Shown here piece by piece: positions 32,401-43,917 of a DNA stretch of 64,000 nt. The stretch's first letter is position 1, and every line of letters begins with the position of its first letter. The position numbers and the translations under genes were made by a program. A model generated the notes under the pieces. It saw nothing but the letters and a program-made list of their open reading frames with translations. It was not told the origin of the DNA and made no database searches. The stretch covers positions 620,001 to 684,000 of the forward strand of contig JAJNNY010000001.1 in assembly GCA_022453515.1 (NCBI GenBank), read 5' to 3'. This DNA is from Astrocystis sublimbata. Taxonomy: Eukaryota > Ascomycota > Sordariomycetes > Xylariales > Xylariaceae.

Positions 32401-35400
32401 GCCTTCAGACCTTCTTGCAACGAGGTCCAGACCCCAAACGCGGAGCAGTGGATAGGTACGCTACCTACTTGCGTATGCCTGCCGAAGTCTTGCCTGCCTA
32501 GATACTTACTTAGCTAGGCAGAGGACAACCAGAAAAAGGGTGCTAATTTCAAGCCAGGACTTCTCGACTTCATGCGACACGTCAAAAAAACCCACTTTGC
32601 GCTCGGCCTTTGACGATAAACGTGGCGGCAATAGCACCAAGCCGTAGTACGTTTCAACTTTGCCAACCTGCGGGGCCAGTGTTATCGCAACCTCGACCGA
32701 GGCAACCAGACTTGCTAGATTCTCGCTAGCAAGCTCGTGTTCGAAGGAAAGAAGGGTCTTTGCGCAAAATAGTACCGTACATCGGTCCCAACTGCTTGGT
32801 CGTAGAACTGGTCTGGGTCTTTGTCGTTGCGCTGCCCTATGGATAGTTCAAAAGGAAGCAGCACTCCACAAAGCGAACCAAACCGTTGGGGCCGTCCGCA
32901 TTCTAGAAGGTTGTCGTCAATGGGCTTTCTACAGCGGAATGCTCCCCCTTTCCCTTGTGCCTCGCGTGTTCCAAGGAGGGAGGTGAAACAATGGGAGGCG
33001 GAATGTCGCCGCCGTACGACGTGATTTTCATGACTGGTTGCGGCTTGGCTGAATGCTTTTTGGGCCACCGGAGCCTGTGTTTCCTATTCCCTATGAGGTC
33101 GAGTCCACGGGGTCAAGTTTGCGATAATGTGGCTGATATGGGAGGTGTTGCACGGACAATAGATATCAATAATAGACACGAGGTATTGTCATGAGGCATA
33201 CCTTCTGCATGACTGAGAGATGCATCCATCGCGCTGAATCAAGGAGCAGCTAGCTACCTATGCATGCCTATTTCGAGAGGCATGCTAATGTAGGTTGCAT
33301 AGCAGTGTTGCTTTGCACGTGGCGTAGAAACGGCCGAGTTTCAGACAATGTTGGGACTCGAGTCAGTCGTATCCAATCTTTCTCCCAGATCCCTCTCAAC
33401 ACTGGACGCATATTCAAGGACAGATTAATGTTCACCTGATGCTGAAGGGGGAACTACCATTATGGCATTATTACTCTCCACACACAACGTGCGTGCATGT
33501 CTCGCTTGCCGGCAGGATTTCACTTGATAGATGTACGAGTAGGTATCGCGTATGCAGCCGTTGAAATTCAGGGTCTGGTCTGAGTCTGAGATAGGATGAG
33601 CTACTCGTAGATGCTGCTCATCATCCATAGCGCTAGAAGGAATCGAACCAACTTCGAAGGTTTATCTGCACCGAAGTGCACTCGGAGAACGCGCGTGGAA
33701 TGGGGTTTGCCACTATATTCGCTGCGTCTAGATGATTAGCGCGTCATGCTTCGCCCTCATACGCCGGCACCTGATGATCTGAGATGCGATGCCTGGCCAA
33801 TCATGTGGTGTGCGGTGTCCACGCTGGATGTGACCTTGACGTTCGCCATCTGCAATACAGAACTGATGAAGCAATATCCGTGGCGAACATATATGCCATG
33901 CGAGAGCCATAGACCAGCATCATGGGCCTATATGCTGTATTTCATATAGGCCAGGTCTTATCGAGATTTTGTCCCATGCATTGACCAGAATCCAGTCAGA
34001 GCGTCGAATTCTCGAGCCAAGCGACCAAGGAGACCTCAAAAGCAGATCGAATGGTTGTCGGCCCGTTATGCGATCTAGTGCTTGCATCGCCGTCGCAAAT
34101 CTTCGGCCCATGGTCCCTGTCCATGCAATAGCTGCAAGGATTCGACTTTCTCCATTACTTATCTTATTCAGGATGCCCCGATGTTTGTCTACGAGATAGT
34201 GCCTAGCACAGACATACATGATGATGATAGTAATTAACAGTATTAGTAACTTCCAAGTTGCACATCAGACGAAGATGCCAAAAGCTGGGGAGTGCGGGTA
34301 TGATGCGGGAATAGCTGCGAATAGTTGATTGGTCGGTTTGGAAGTGAGACAGTCTGACACAGAACCTTACCAACAATACTGCTCTACCCATTGGAATGGA
34401 TCCGGGCAGACCCGAGGATTCGGGCCAGCCATGACAAATATCTGCTGCTGCAGCTCTGACAACGTAGAGCCGAGCCTAAAACTAGCTAACAGTCAAACGC
34501 TGTATGTCCATGTCCGCACTACTCGTACGAGTAGATGGAGCAGACGCAGAGCACTAGCAACTTTGGGCATAGGTTGGGTATCGTTCACGGTGAATTCAAC
34601 TGTCCGTTGACACTAGAAAATTTGGAAGCACTGTGGCGGTGCCGGTAGCCGGCTATGAGTCTATGCCGGCTCGCGTTGCGTACTAATTATGCGTACTGTA
34701 ATCTATTATCTGGGTATAGTTCGCATGGTATTCTCTCAGTTGACGAACATGTCGATATCTGCCTTGTCACCTAGGTTATTCCTGCCCAGGAATTGCGAGG
34801 GAGAAACACTGGGCAATCTTCGTATGCCTGACATGGATTGCTCATGTGGTTCAGGGATGCAATGTGCGACAAAGCAGAACGTGCGGAAGTTTCCTTGGCC
34901 CAGCCCTGGCCCAGACCTGTTGCCAGGGATATTGTGATTATAAGCTTTTTGCCAACATGACCATGCTACTACGACGTCAAGTTTCATACCATTCCACCGG
35001 GTACCGTATGTAACAACCTTCTGCCACAGAAGTTCCGTCTTCGCACATTAAGGACCATGCATGTGGCAAACATGCTACTGAGACTCATTCGAAATTGCCT
35101 TGATGTTGTGTATCATGCCTTTGTCCTGCTGGGTACTTGCTATCACAAAACACGCAGGCAACTGGGTCACTGGACGAGGCACCGATGTTGGTTTCCTAGG
35201 TTGGATTCCTAGGATCACTGCCTCTCGCGCTTCGCCTTTAAGACGATGATGTGCTGGTGCAGGCACCAGATCACGTACAGTTAGAGTCAGTCAGGTAGGT
35301 ACCTGACTGCCGGTCCACCTATGAGGAATACCGAGGCTTGCAATGAATTTCACGCATAAATCCCATCGACAAAGGGAGGGACATGTACTAAGCAAGCCCT

Positions 35401-36642
35401 GTCTCGTTTTAGCGCACATAAACCTCGGAGTCTCGCGATGAACGACGACAGTGATGATCCAAATTAGAACAGTATAAGTAGAACAACCTACCTGAAACTA
35501 CGTACAGGAGAACGCTATCTGGTGCAGGTGGTCGCTGGCCAGCCATGCCGCACCATCGCCGCGCCCAGTTTAGACACTTGCATCCCACGTTTTGGCTACG
35601 ATGCAGCCACTATAACACATAGTCTGCAAGTAAGTAAGTACATTCTCTAGGTACCGGGAAGTGCGTAGGTTATGTAGCTTTGAAGTGATCAAGAGCTAGT
35701 CAAAACCGGTATGTATGTAGTTGTTATGTGTGGCACATACGCGTCCGTGATCATGAGTTGAGTGGCATAAAGGTGATATCTCCAGATGTAAGTACAGTTA
35801 AGTTAGTTGGCTGGCTGAGCCAACAACAGCAACAATGAATGACTGACACCAGTCCACGAGACTGACGGTGTCGTTAGCACTGTGATGGACGGGACCGATA
35901 GGCGCGCTACAGCGATTGATTGGCATTTCCTGCACATGTCCAGCCTGGAGACAGGTGATCGATCTATGATCAATCAGATGAATTTTCCCAGCCCGTCGTG
36001 CCCCGTCCCCCTGCCGTCCACGTTCCGACCCTCCGGTGAACCTGTATGCCTGTCCCATCTGCGTACACTAACATAAAGAAAATTTCCCATCCTGCTGGAA
36101 TGGTCTTCTCTCCCCTGCCAGACCTGGCCCAGCGCCCTTTGTCGCCGTGCTATTTTAATGATGTCTACGAGTACTCACTTGTAGCAGCAGGTACAACAGT
36201 GCCAGCCATGTGTCCGATGGTCACTAGTTTCTAATTCAATCTTACCAACGAGTAGTCGAGCCTGTCAAGCGCTGGCCAGCGGGCATTGTAGAAAGCCCGT
36301 GGTGGAGTGTACTAGGTATGTGTGTGTATCTGGAGTACCAGTTTCATGCCATGTCTGGTAGTGGTACGCTGCCATGAGCACGAGCGGGCTGCAAGTCGTG
36401 CAGTAGACGTGCAGACATTCCGCATTCCGCCCCTTCTGACTGCCTCACGCACCACAGCCACAGGGCAGCTATCGCACCAATAGCGCCAGCGAGTGTGCGT
36501 ATTTATTCCGGAGCAGGCAGGCCTCAGCAAGTGCGGCAGCATCGCCTCGGTACTTGGTGCTTGGATTCGGGACGTTACACACATGACTATCATCGCTCGT
36601 CATCTGCAGCCGAGGGATCGTCGTGGTCGAACAAAGAGAGAT

Positions 36643-36676
36643 GCAGTTCGCAGTTCGCAGTTCGCAGTTCGCAGTT
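36643..36676. repeat. 7-bp tandem repeat (GCAGTTC)
   Basis: Four perfect copies of GCAGTTC and a partial fifth. Intergenic. Confidence 0.9.
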
Positions 36677-37199
36677 GGACGGGAAGTCGGTGGTAGAAAA
36701 CGCCGCTCTTCACTCCGGCACTTACTCGTACAGCAGACGGAGCACGAGTATGGGTGACGATATACCTAGGTAGCTACCTGGAGTACCTACGTATAGTAAG
36801 TAAGTATTACCGCGAACTCGTGAGGTGACGGAGAGCCCTGCCCTCCCCTGCCCTGTGCTGTGGCCCCCCTGTCGACAAAGAATGGGGGAACTCGATAGCC
36901 TGTCATGAACCCAGCCAAACACGCCAGATTTGGCCCAGACAGCTCACCTCACAGGTCAGACATGGGTACTAGCGGCACACTGTGACGTACAGTATCTCAG
37001 ATATCACGGGGCTACTGTGAGGCAGAGCTGCTGCTGCTGCTGCTGGCTGGCAGGGAACAGAAGTCGGAACTTTTCAAACTGCGCCAAAATTCCCAGGCGG
37101 CCCCCGAGCCCCAGGCAAGCCAGGCTCGTCGTCGTTGGGTCGGGTCGTGGGCCAGAGGGATCTGCATTAGCGCGTGAGCTAGATCGGTGGCGTCTGCTA

Positions 37200-37224
37200 G
37201 CCATTCGAGCCATTCGAGCCATTC
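37200..37224. repeat. 9-bp tandem repeat (CCATTCGAG)
   Basis: Two full copies of CCATTCGAG and a third partial copy CCATTC, immediately adjacent. Intergenic. Confidence 0.85.
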
Positions 37225-37451
37225 TCCCAAGCACCGAACCATCGTGCCAGGACAGGACAGGCTTGCACTGGTTGGGACTGGCCCTCAGCGTAGGCTGGCG
37301 TGCTATTCCAGCCAGGTGAGCCAGGCACCCGGTGTGGGCAGATCAGAGCAAATCAGAACAGGAGAATCGCCAAGCCTCGCTGCTGGTCTTGAATGCCTGG
37401 GTCCAAAGCGCCTTGGCTTGCTCTCGTTCTGGCTGCTTGGGTCGTAACCAA

Positions 37452-37488
37452 GACCACCAAGGACCACCAAGGTCTACCAAGGACCACC
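37452..37488. repeat. 10-bp tandem repeat (GACCACCAAG)
   Basis: About 3.7 copies of GACCACCAAG. The third is altered to GTCTACCAAG. Confidence 0.85.
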
Positions 37489-37640
37489 TACTAAACCCCA
37501 GCAGGCCCCGTCATGGCGAACGCCTGCCGATTGCTCCCCTTCCTTTCGAGACCTCTGCCGCTTTGCTTTGCTTTGTTGCCGCCTCTCTTTCGCCATCTGA
37601 CCCGGAGTAAGACTGCAGAATCCGGGGAAGTCTGTTCAAT

Positions 37641-37728
37641 GACACACAGACAGACAAACGTACAACCAGACAGACACACAGAAAGACAGACAGACAGACA
37701 GACACAGACACAGGCAGACACGCACACT
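37641..37728. repeat. CAGA/CACA microsatellite-like tract
   Basis: A degenerate run dominated by CAGA and CACA units, almost free of T on this strand. It lies about 200 bases before the hypothetical gene at 37941 and could be part of its leader. Confidence 0.85.
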
Positions 37729-37940
37729 TACACGCACATCCAACAACACACCTAACCTGACTTACACCATACCTACCTACTACCTAGTAGTACCTCCCCA
37801 CGCTTTCGCATCCTTCCCAAGGACTCGCTACATCTGCATAGCATGGTGTCTACGGCTATCTTGCTGGACGCCACCACCGGTTCTGGGAACAGAAGAAAGG
37901 GCCCGAGGTGTTCTTCGCCCGCCGGGAGTCCAACTCGAGC

Positions 37941-38951
37941 ATGGCGTCCGCCCAAGATCCCCCTCTGTACCGCATCCGCGATAATACGTCCGTGCGACGG
38001 TCCTTCCCACCACGTCTGTGCTTGCCTATGACTCCACCAGAGCCAGACCACGACGGATCTTTCCTAAGTGGCGTAAAAGACGTGGCTCAGGATCTCGACA
38101 AACTCATCGCGAGGCTGAACACCAAACCCATCTTCCAGGATACGCTGCGATGGCACCTGGCGGACGACGTGCCAGCAAACGGAGAATTTGGCGATGAGAT
38201 GGAGGAGGAGAGCGGAGAACCCCGATACGAAGTACCATATAATGTTTTATCTACGCAAATGCCCACGTCACAACACCCGCCCGAGCCTACCCCCGAACCA
38301 GATCTCGTCCCGGAGCTTTCAATGCAGTGGGATCCCTACCCTCCGATGCTACCGCAATTAGGTCACCAACCGCTACCAGTCAGTCCGTGTCAGTCCGACC
38401 GCATGGCTGCCGAAACTCGAGCAGAAGAGAAGATACTGCACAGACAACACGATTTCAAGCGCCCGCGCCGAGGCACAGACACGCGTCTGCACAAAAGCGC
38501 CTCGAATCACCGTATGCTAGGTCTCATGACTGGCATGATCGAGAACGGCTTACAGTGCAATGTACAAAACTCTACCCCAACATCACCAATCCAACCATTG
38601 CCGACCTCTTCGGCATTCCCCACATACATGCGTAATATAGAAGCCCAGAGCCCAGTCGACTGCCACCAGTATTCCGACCGCATGCAGTTAGAAGTCGACC
38701 CCGGCTTTGATGAGTTGGACGAGGAGACGTTACTCAACGACAACCTGGCTTTGCGCCATGCGAGTACCCCGGCTGGCATCAGGAAATTCGGATTCCTCCG
38801 GTATCGCTCGTCGTCCGAGGCCGCCCAACAGTGTAAAAACATGAAGAAGAGTGTGCCGCGGATGAGGCGGAGACGGGCAACGAATACGACATCAACATCG
38901 ACCTCAATATCATCTCCGGCGCAGAAAAAACGATCTACTACTACGACTTAA
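37941..38951 (+). CDS. hypothetical protein with basic Ser/Thr-rich C-terminus
   Basis: A single exon of 336 aa with the start at MASAQDPPLYRIRDNT. An upstream in-frame ATG at 37908 would add eleven residues. I recognise no domain. Features seen: KDVAQDLDKLIARLNTKP, a likely helix; Pro/Glu-rich linkers; an acidic patch DPGFDELDEETLLNDN; then GIRKFGFLRYRSSSEAAQQC; and a strongly basic stretch MKKSVPRMRRRRATN that could be a nuclear localisation signal, followed by a Ser/Thr tail. Composition suggests a largely disordered, possibly nuclear protein. Gene-poor DNA lies upstream and the WetA-type gene about 1.6 kb downstream in the same orientation. Frame length and codon use are the main evidence that it is real. 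Confidence 0.6.
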   Translation: MASAQDPPLYRIRDNTSVRRSFPPRLCLPMTPPEPDHDGSFLSGVKDVAQDLDKLIARLNTKPIFQDTLRWHLADDVPANGEFGDEMEEESGEPRYEVPYNVLSTQMPTSQHPPEPTPEPDLVPELSMQWDPYPPMLPQLGHQPLPVSPCQSDRMAAETRAEEKILHRQHDFKRPRRGTDTRLHKSASNHRMLGLMTGMIENGLQCNVQNSTPTSPIQPLPTSSAFPTYMRNIEAQSPVDCHQYSDRMQLEVDPGFDELDEETLLNDNLALRHASTPAGIRKFGFLRYRSSSEAAQQCKNMKKSVPRMRRRRATNTTSTSTSISSPAQKKRSTTTT

Positions 38952-40555
38952 TACATACAATTTGCTTTACATGACTCTCCTTTGTCGATCATACAATATA
39001 CCCCAGGGCAAGACTGGCAGGCGTTAAGGATGGATGAGCTGCAACCGAGAACACAGCATATCAGCCGGCGAGCTGAAGCGCCGGTAATGGCATTGCGAAT
39101 AGATTCTCCCTGAGGCGTTGGCAGCATTTTTGGGCATGGGGATCTCGTCTATCAGATCTTATACTTGTTCGGCCAGGGCCATGAGGGGAACACTGGTTGT
39201 GACGACTATGAGTTGACGAGCTTAAGATACACGAATGATGTAGAGCTACCATCTGATGAAGCATACTCATCTTTCATTTTTCATTCATTTCTTCATTTAT
39301 TCATAAAGGGAAGACTATGATTTAGTGACACTACGAGACGATCAGCTCAGCTTTCATGTCCATCATGAAGTGTGCTGCTCACCTCTTGCTTGCCCTTAAG
39401 GCACTCAACGACTTATTCATATGATGCAACGAATCTAGCTCAATGCATCTTTGAGTTGAAAATATACACATACAAAGCAACTCCTTTTTTAAACTTCACA
39501 TTGTTTCCGGAAAGGGGTTTACTGTGACATTGACGCTTTGTTTAGTAAAATACTATAGACACCTTGATCATGAGATGAAACAAAGATATAGGGACGGCGA
39601 AAGGCCCATTATTGCCGCAGCGGGCGTGACCAAGTTTCATCATAGCGAGTGAATGAAAAAGGGGATCTCATAATAACGCACAGAATGAGGTCATCTCAGT
39701 TGAGGCTGACGGGATGTTGAGAACTCACTGCTCGATAAGCGTTTCTTCATTAGCCTCTTACTCTCGAAACCCAACATGTCCATATGGCTCATCAGGTTAG
39801 GCAAGGCCTTCTTGGCAAGACATTGCATGAAGAATGATGCTGGACCACTCCCACACACAAGATACGCGTCCCCCAGTTGGTCACCCTACATTCCAGGATC
39901 TCTTTGTCTCGACCCGCACCCCACACATGTCTGTACAGCGCTACTCGAGCGTTGACAATATAACGACTCGGGAAACAACAAGGAGCTGGTCTACGGCCTT
40001 TGAGCAGCCTTCTTTGTCCGTCGAGTGCCCGATCAATAAGGTACACGAAATACCCCCTAGAGGGATATTCCAGCCAAGGTGTCATGAGGACCGGTGGGGG
40101 GGCATACATTTGATATGAGTTTCTTTTAAAAGACCTTGGGGGAGGAATAAAGTTCTGGGAAAACCCCCAGGTTCACTTGATGCCTCTGCTCACATTCCTC
40201 TGCGCAGGACAAAATTTCCCAATTGCCTCGCCTGGTTGCCACGGGCAGCTGTCATGACTTATTCCTAATACCCATCCAGCCTCGTGTCGGCTCATGTGTT
40301 TCTAGTTTACGGTGTTGCTGTGCCAGCCCCATCTCATACTTTGTTGACTTACACGAAACGTAGATACAAGCAAGCAGTTCCTACTACTTTTTTTTGCGCG
40401 CGAACCTCTCCTTCGAACAGAACAGAACAGCTACCCCAGTCTCTTACGATCTTCAACCAGGGGGGGAGGTCTTCTCCTGTCCAGTCGGCAGCAAGCACAC
40501 ACAATTATAACCCTACCTCAGCTGAGCTGCTTACCTTTTTCTTTCGTCAGCAACC
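38952..40555. other. upstream region and leader of the WetA-type gene
   Basis: No gene is supported. The last 250 bases are C/T-rich with poly-T and poly-G tracts, consistent with a long 5' leader; a short ATG-TGT-TTC-stop upstream frame lies at about 40290. CATTCC hexamers, the core of the AbaA site in Aspergillus, occur at 39889-39894 and 40193-40198, but at about the frequency expected by chance. Confidence 0.4.
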
Positions 40556-42757
40556 ATGGCCTCCACGGCGGTGCGCTTACCCGTGGACAAAGATCGGGGC
40601 CAGCTCCCCTTTTGGCCAGACAATGACGAGCTGGCCATCACATCAGACAGTCTCTTTGACGAGTACATGACCTTTGACACTGGGGAGGGCACGGCGCTGG
40701 GCGGCGAGGTCCTCGCCGATCCGCCTAGCCCCTCCATGATCCTGGAGTCTCTTCACAGCGACTCCTCGCCAGGCGGATTGGATTTGCCCCCCGAGAGCTC
40801 GCCTTCTCCTCACGTTGCGACACCGGCCGCGACCACGAGCCAGCCCAGGTCAGCTGCACCACACACCAGATCAGCAGACCAGGACCTCATCTCCGATTCG
40901 GCCTTGCTCGCCACCTTGCCGGGCGATCCGGCTTTCAACAACGGTGAATCCATCTCGGACTCGGAGCTGCTGCATCTCGAAGGCATCTCCCTGCAATCGT
41001 CGCCCCCACGAAGGAATGCGACAGCCCCTTCCAGCCCAACCTCCAACACCACATCGACACCACTCATCAGCCCGCAGAAGCAGCGAGGAGGGTTCGTTCA
41101 GTCCATATACGCGACCGTCCGGCGTGCAGTGCAGCGGCCCCGACCGTCCAAGCAGGAACAGCAACTGCAGACCGTCGACATGGCGGACCTGGACGCCTTC
41201 TTGAGCGATCCGCGATCCGGGCTCGACATGTTCGACGTCAACTTCGACGAGCTGACCGACCCGGCGGTGGCCATCAAGCACGAGGCCATGGCCTGCGACG
41301 GCATGCCGCCCTCGCCGCCGCTGACGGGCCGGATACCAGGCGAGACGTCCCGCGTCAGTCCGTCGGGTTTCGTCACAGGCCATCTCGACGACCCGTTCTG
41401 CGACGAGGTGCTGGTGAGCTCGCCGGCCGTGCTCCAGCCCGCGAAGCGTCCGGGCGTCAACACCCCGCTGAACACGCCCGGAGGCAACGGCGGCGACCCG
41501 TTCTTCCACAACCAGACCATGGCGCCGCACCCCAACATAAGCCCGGCCCGCCGCCCGCACAAGGGGTACCGCAGCGTCAGCAGCTCGGCCGAGTGGCCGC
41601 TCGAGGGCCTCCTGACCGACGTCAAGTACCCCGAGGACACGCACATGTGGTCGTCGGTGTCGCCGTCGGCGTCGTACGTGACGGACAGCGCGAGCGGGAC
41701 GATGCCGAGCCCGAACTGGTGGGACACGCCCGAGATGCCGCACGCCGAGCTCGCGCATCCGCATCCGCATCCCCAGCGCCACCGCCACAGGACGAACGGC
41801 GGCGGCAGCAGCAGTGTGCACGACAACGCGGCGCACAACCTGTCGATGCACAGCCGCAACCACAATCACCAGGCGGATCTGCCGTACGAGTACACCAGCA
41901 GCAGCAGCAGCAAAAACGACATCCTGTCGGGCCTCATGATCCACATGCCGCAGCCGCGGACGCCGCAGGCCCGGGTTCTGAGCGGGAACCTCAACGGCGA
42001 CCACCCGGCCAGCTACCACCACAGCCACATGCACGGGACGCCGAGTCTCCCGCGAGGCCACCATTTTCCGCCGCCGCACCACAAGGGCGGAGGAGGAAGC
42101 CACACCGACAGCCGCCGGCCGCGGCCGCGGGCTCCGTCGTCAGGGGCGCGCCACCAGACGTCGCCGCGCAAGCTGCATCATAGCATGAGCATGGGGTATC
42201 TGCGAGAGGAGTCGCAGTCGCCGACGCCGATGCGGCATCATGGGCTTGACCACAGACTCGATCACAGACATGACCATCGACACGATCATCGACATGGACC
42301 GCCACACGGACATGGCGGCGCGCACCACCAGGAGCGCCGGCAGCAGCGCAGCTCGTCGCTTACGATGCGCAAGCAGCGCTCGTTTACGCGGCGCGGGGGC
42401 GATTCCTCGCGGACGCCGTCGTCGTCGTGTCCGACGACGTTTGCCAACACGTCCAGCAGCGGCGGAGGCGGGTTTAGTTCATCGTCAGGAGGAGGAGGAG
42501 GAGGAGGCGGTGGTGGGGGATTAGGTGGAGGAGGGGGTCTAGGTCTAGGGGGTCTGGACTTTGTCAATTACACGCCCAACGACAAGACGGTGCTGATGAC
42601 GGGCGTGGCGCCGAGCGGGTCGAGCAAGACGAAGGCGCGGCGCGAAAAAGAGGCGCTGGAGAAGGCGGCGCGACTTAGCGAGGCGGCGCTCAAGGGCGAT
42701 GCGGCCATGTTGAAGGAGTTGATGAGGGATTTCTCGACGCCGATGCGGGAGCATTGA
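40556..42757 (+). CDS. wetA: WetA-type developmental regulator
   Basis: A single exon of 733 aa with a strong start context (CAACCATGG). The C-terminal block at about residues 668-722 reads VNYTPNDKTVLMTGVAPSGS then SKTKARREKEALEKAARLSE. This is the conserved ESC1/WetA-related domain, whose hallmark is GVAPSGSSKTKARREKEA. The N-terminus (LPFWPDNDELAITSDSLFDE) also resembles WetA proteins, which begin with a similar acidic FDEY-type motif. In Aspergillus and Fusarium, WetA is a late conidiation regulator needed for spore wall maturation and dormancy, and acts as a DNA-binding regulator. The middle is low complexity: Pro/Ser-rich, a His/Asp-rich tract with HDHR repeats near 557-590, and a glycine run before the C-terminal domain. 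Family assignment rests mainly on the C-terminal block. Confidence 0.8.
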   Translation: MASTAVRLPVDKDRGQLPFWPDNDELAITSDSLFDEYMTFDTGEGTALGGEVLADPPSPSMILESLHSDSSPGGLDLPPESSPSPHVATPAATTSQPRSAAPHTRSADQDLISDSALLATLPGDPAFNNGESISDSELLHLEGISLQSSPPRRNATAPSSPTSNTTSTPLISPQKQRGGFVQSIYATVRRAVQRPRPSKQEQQLQTVDMADLDAFLSDPRSGLDMFDVNFDELTDPAVAIKHEAMACDGMPPSPPLTGRIPGETSRVSPSGFVTGHLDDPFCDEVLVSSPAVLQPAKRPGVNTPLNTPGGNGGDPFFHNQTMAPHPNISPARRPHKGYRSVSSSAEWPLEGLLTDVKYPEDTHMWSSVSPSASYVTDSASGTMPSPNWWDTPEMPHAELAHPHPHPQRHRHRTNGGGSSSVHDNAAHNLSMHSRNHNHQADLPYEYTSSSSSKNDILSGLMIHMPQPRTPQARVLSGNLNGDHPASYHHSHMHGTPSLPRGHHFPPPHHKGGGGSHTDSRRPRPRAPSSGARHQTSPRKLHHSMSMGYLREESQSPTPMRHHGLDHRLDHRHDHRHDHRHGPPHGHGGAHHQERRQQRSSSLTMRKQRSFTRRGGDSSRTPSSSCPTTFANTSSSGGGGFSSSSGGGGGGGGGGGLGGGGGLGLGGLDFVNYTPNDKTVLMTGVAPSGSSKTKARREKEALEKAARLSEAALKGDAAMLKELMRDFSTPMREH

Positions 42758-43917
42758 GCTTTGATTGTGTGAGAGTGAGCATGGATCGTCGAACCCCTGC
42801 TTCCTCGTCTCCCTGCTCCCTCCCCCGCCATGCCATGCCATGCCATGCCATGCCGAAATACCCCTGTAGGCGGATTACTGGCGACCTCATTCTTTCATCG
42901 TCTGAATACGTCGTGGATTTGCCTGATATGGTATTTCGCATGAGACGCCGCTGGCGGAAGGCGATATATATAATTCGGAGGTAGTCAGGCTCGACAAGGC
43001 CGACTCTCCCGACTCTCATCCCATCGGAAGCAAGATGGATAATACCTCCCTACCCACCTACCTCCCTCCACAGCGAGAAAAGACACCAACAACAGAAGCC
43101 TCAACTTTCATTTTACCCATACGAAGTATTCTATATATACTCCCACCGGAGGGAGACATCTGGGCGAGACACTTGTCGCAGATTGATGGGCTTGACTTAT
43201 ACCTATTTTCATTCTGCGGGCCAGAAGAAAAGAAAAAAAGTCAGTTTGAGCGAGAATTGACTCAGCGAGCGACAAAAGATTGGCCAAGGGATACATATCA
43301 AGTATCTACCGATATATCGTATCCCTCTTGGAACTGGATATCCAGAAAATTTTATTTCTTTTTCTTCACTTCTGTCATTCCTCTCGTTGGCGCGTTATCT
43401 ACTTTGCTTACTGCTTGCTATGCATGGCCGTATCATATTTCCCGTCTCGAGTTTTTTCTTCTTCACTTACTGCTTTTTCTTTTGTGCTTAGGGATGATGT
43501 TGATCAAATTTGTTCCCTTTTTTCTGTGTATCATTAGAATCGGAAGTAATTTGGATAGGTGGGATAAGAACGTGGTGAAAACAGGTTAGAGGCTGGCCAA
43601 GAAAGGAAGACTTGGCCCGTCTTTCTAACTGTGGTGTACGAGGGAGACGAAGCAGTGGAAGACAAATGGAGAAAAAGAGGTGTAAGTTTATAATGTTGTT
43701 CAGTACAGGTCTGTAATACTAGCTACGAGATAGTAATACTGGCAGGCCGCTATGCAGGCTTTGTTTTAAAAATTCGTCGTGACTCGTGAGAAAAGTACTA
43801 CTTTGTATTTGAATGATTTCTATCGCTAATCGCTAAACTGCAGGAGACATATTCTAGGTGATCTTGCCGGGGTATCTTTCTCGAGATACCAGCTTGTGCA
43901 AGTTGTCTTGGTACCGC
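42758..43917. other. convergent 3' spacer after the WetA-type gene
   Basis: This lies between the stops of the WetA-type and carboxypeptidase genes. A CCATG pentamer repeat lies at 42827-42854. An open frame at 43035-43589 has a phenylalanine- and leucine-rich AT-driven composition and no family resemblance, so it is treated as non-coding 3' sequence. Confidence 0.45.
42827..42854. repeat. 5-bp tandem repeat (CCATG)
   Basis: About five perfect copies of CCATG in the likely 3' UTR, roughly 70 bases after the WetA-type stop codon. Confidence 0.85.

Larger units (their letters stand above)
29405..37940. other. 8.5-kb gene-poor interval
   Basis: No coding region can be supported on either strand: the longest frames are about 100-130 codons, lack family resemblance and overlap each other. 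The interval holds exact AGGTACCT palindromes at 29574-29581 and 35297-35304, a longer palindrome AGGTAGCTACCT at 36768-36779, and a cluster of short tandem repeats from 36.6 to 37.7 kb (listed separately). A frame at 30265-30570 begins with a hydrophobic segment but has no other support. Non-coding transcripts or regulatory DNA are possible but not shown. Confidence 0.45.

Noticed and set aside
33630..33742. Possible tRNA gene on the minus strand (GGTTCGATTCC, a B-box match at about 33640-33650)
   Set aside because: The T-stem has two mismatches, no A box lies at the right distance, and the best acceptor pairing would give an abnormal 111-nt molecule without a cloverleaf.
39889..40198. Two CATTCC sites upstream of the WetA-type gene as AbaA response elements
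   Set aside because: CATTCY on both strands is expected about once per kb, so two in this region is not evidence of regulation without binding or conservation data.
40871..42103. 410-codon minus-strand frame opposite the WetA-type gene
   Set aside because: Arg/Val/His-rich composition produced by GC-rich codons of the sense gene. No splice, start or family evidence.
43035..43589. 184-codon frame after the WetA-type gene
   Set aside because: Phe/Leu/Tyr-rich, driven by T-rich 3' sequence. No homology-like motif and no start context.
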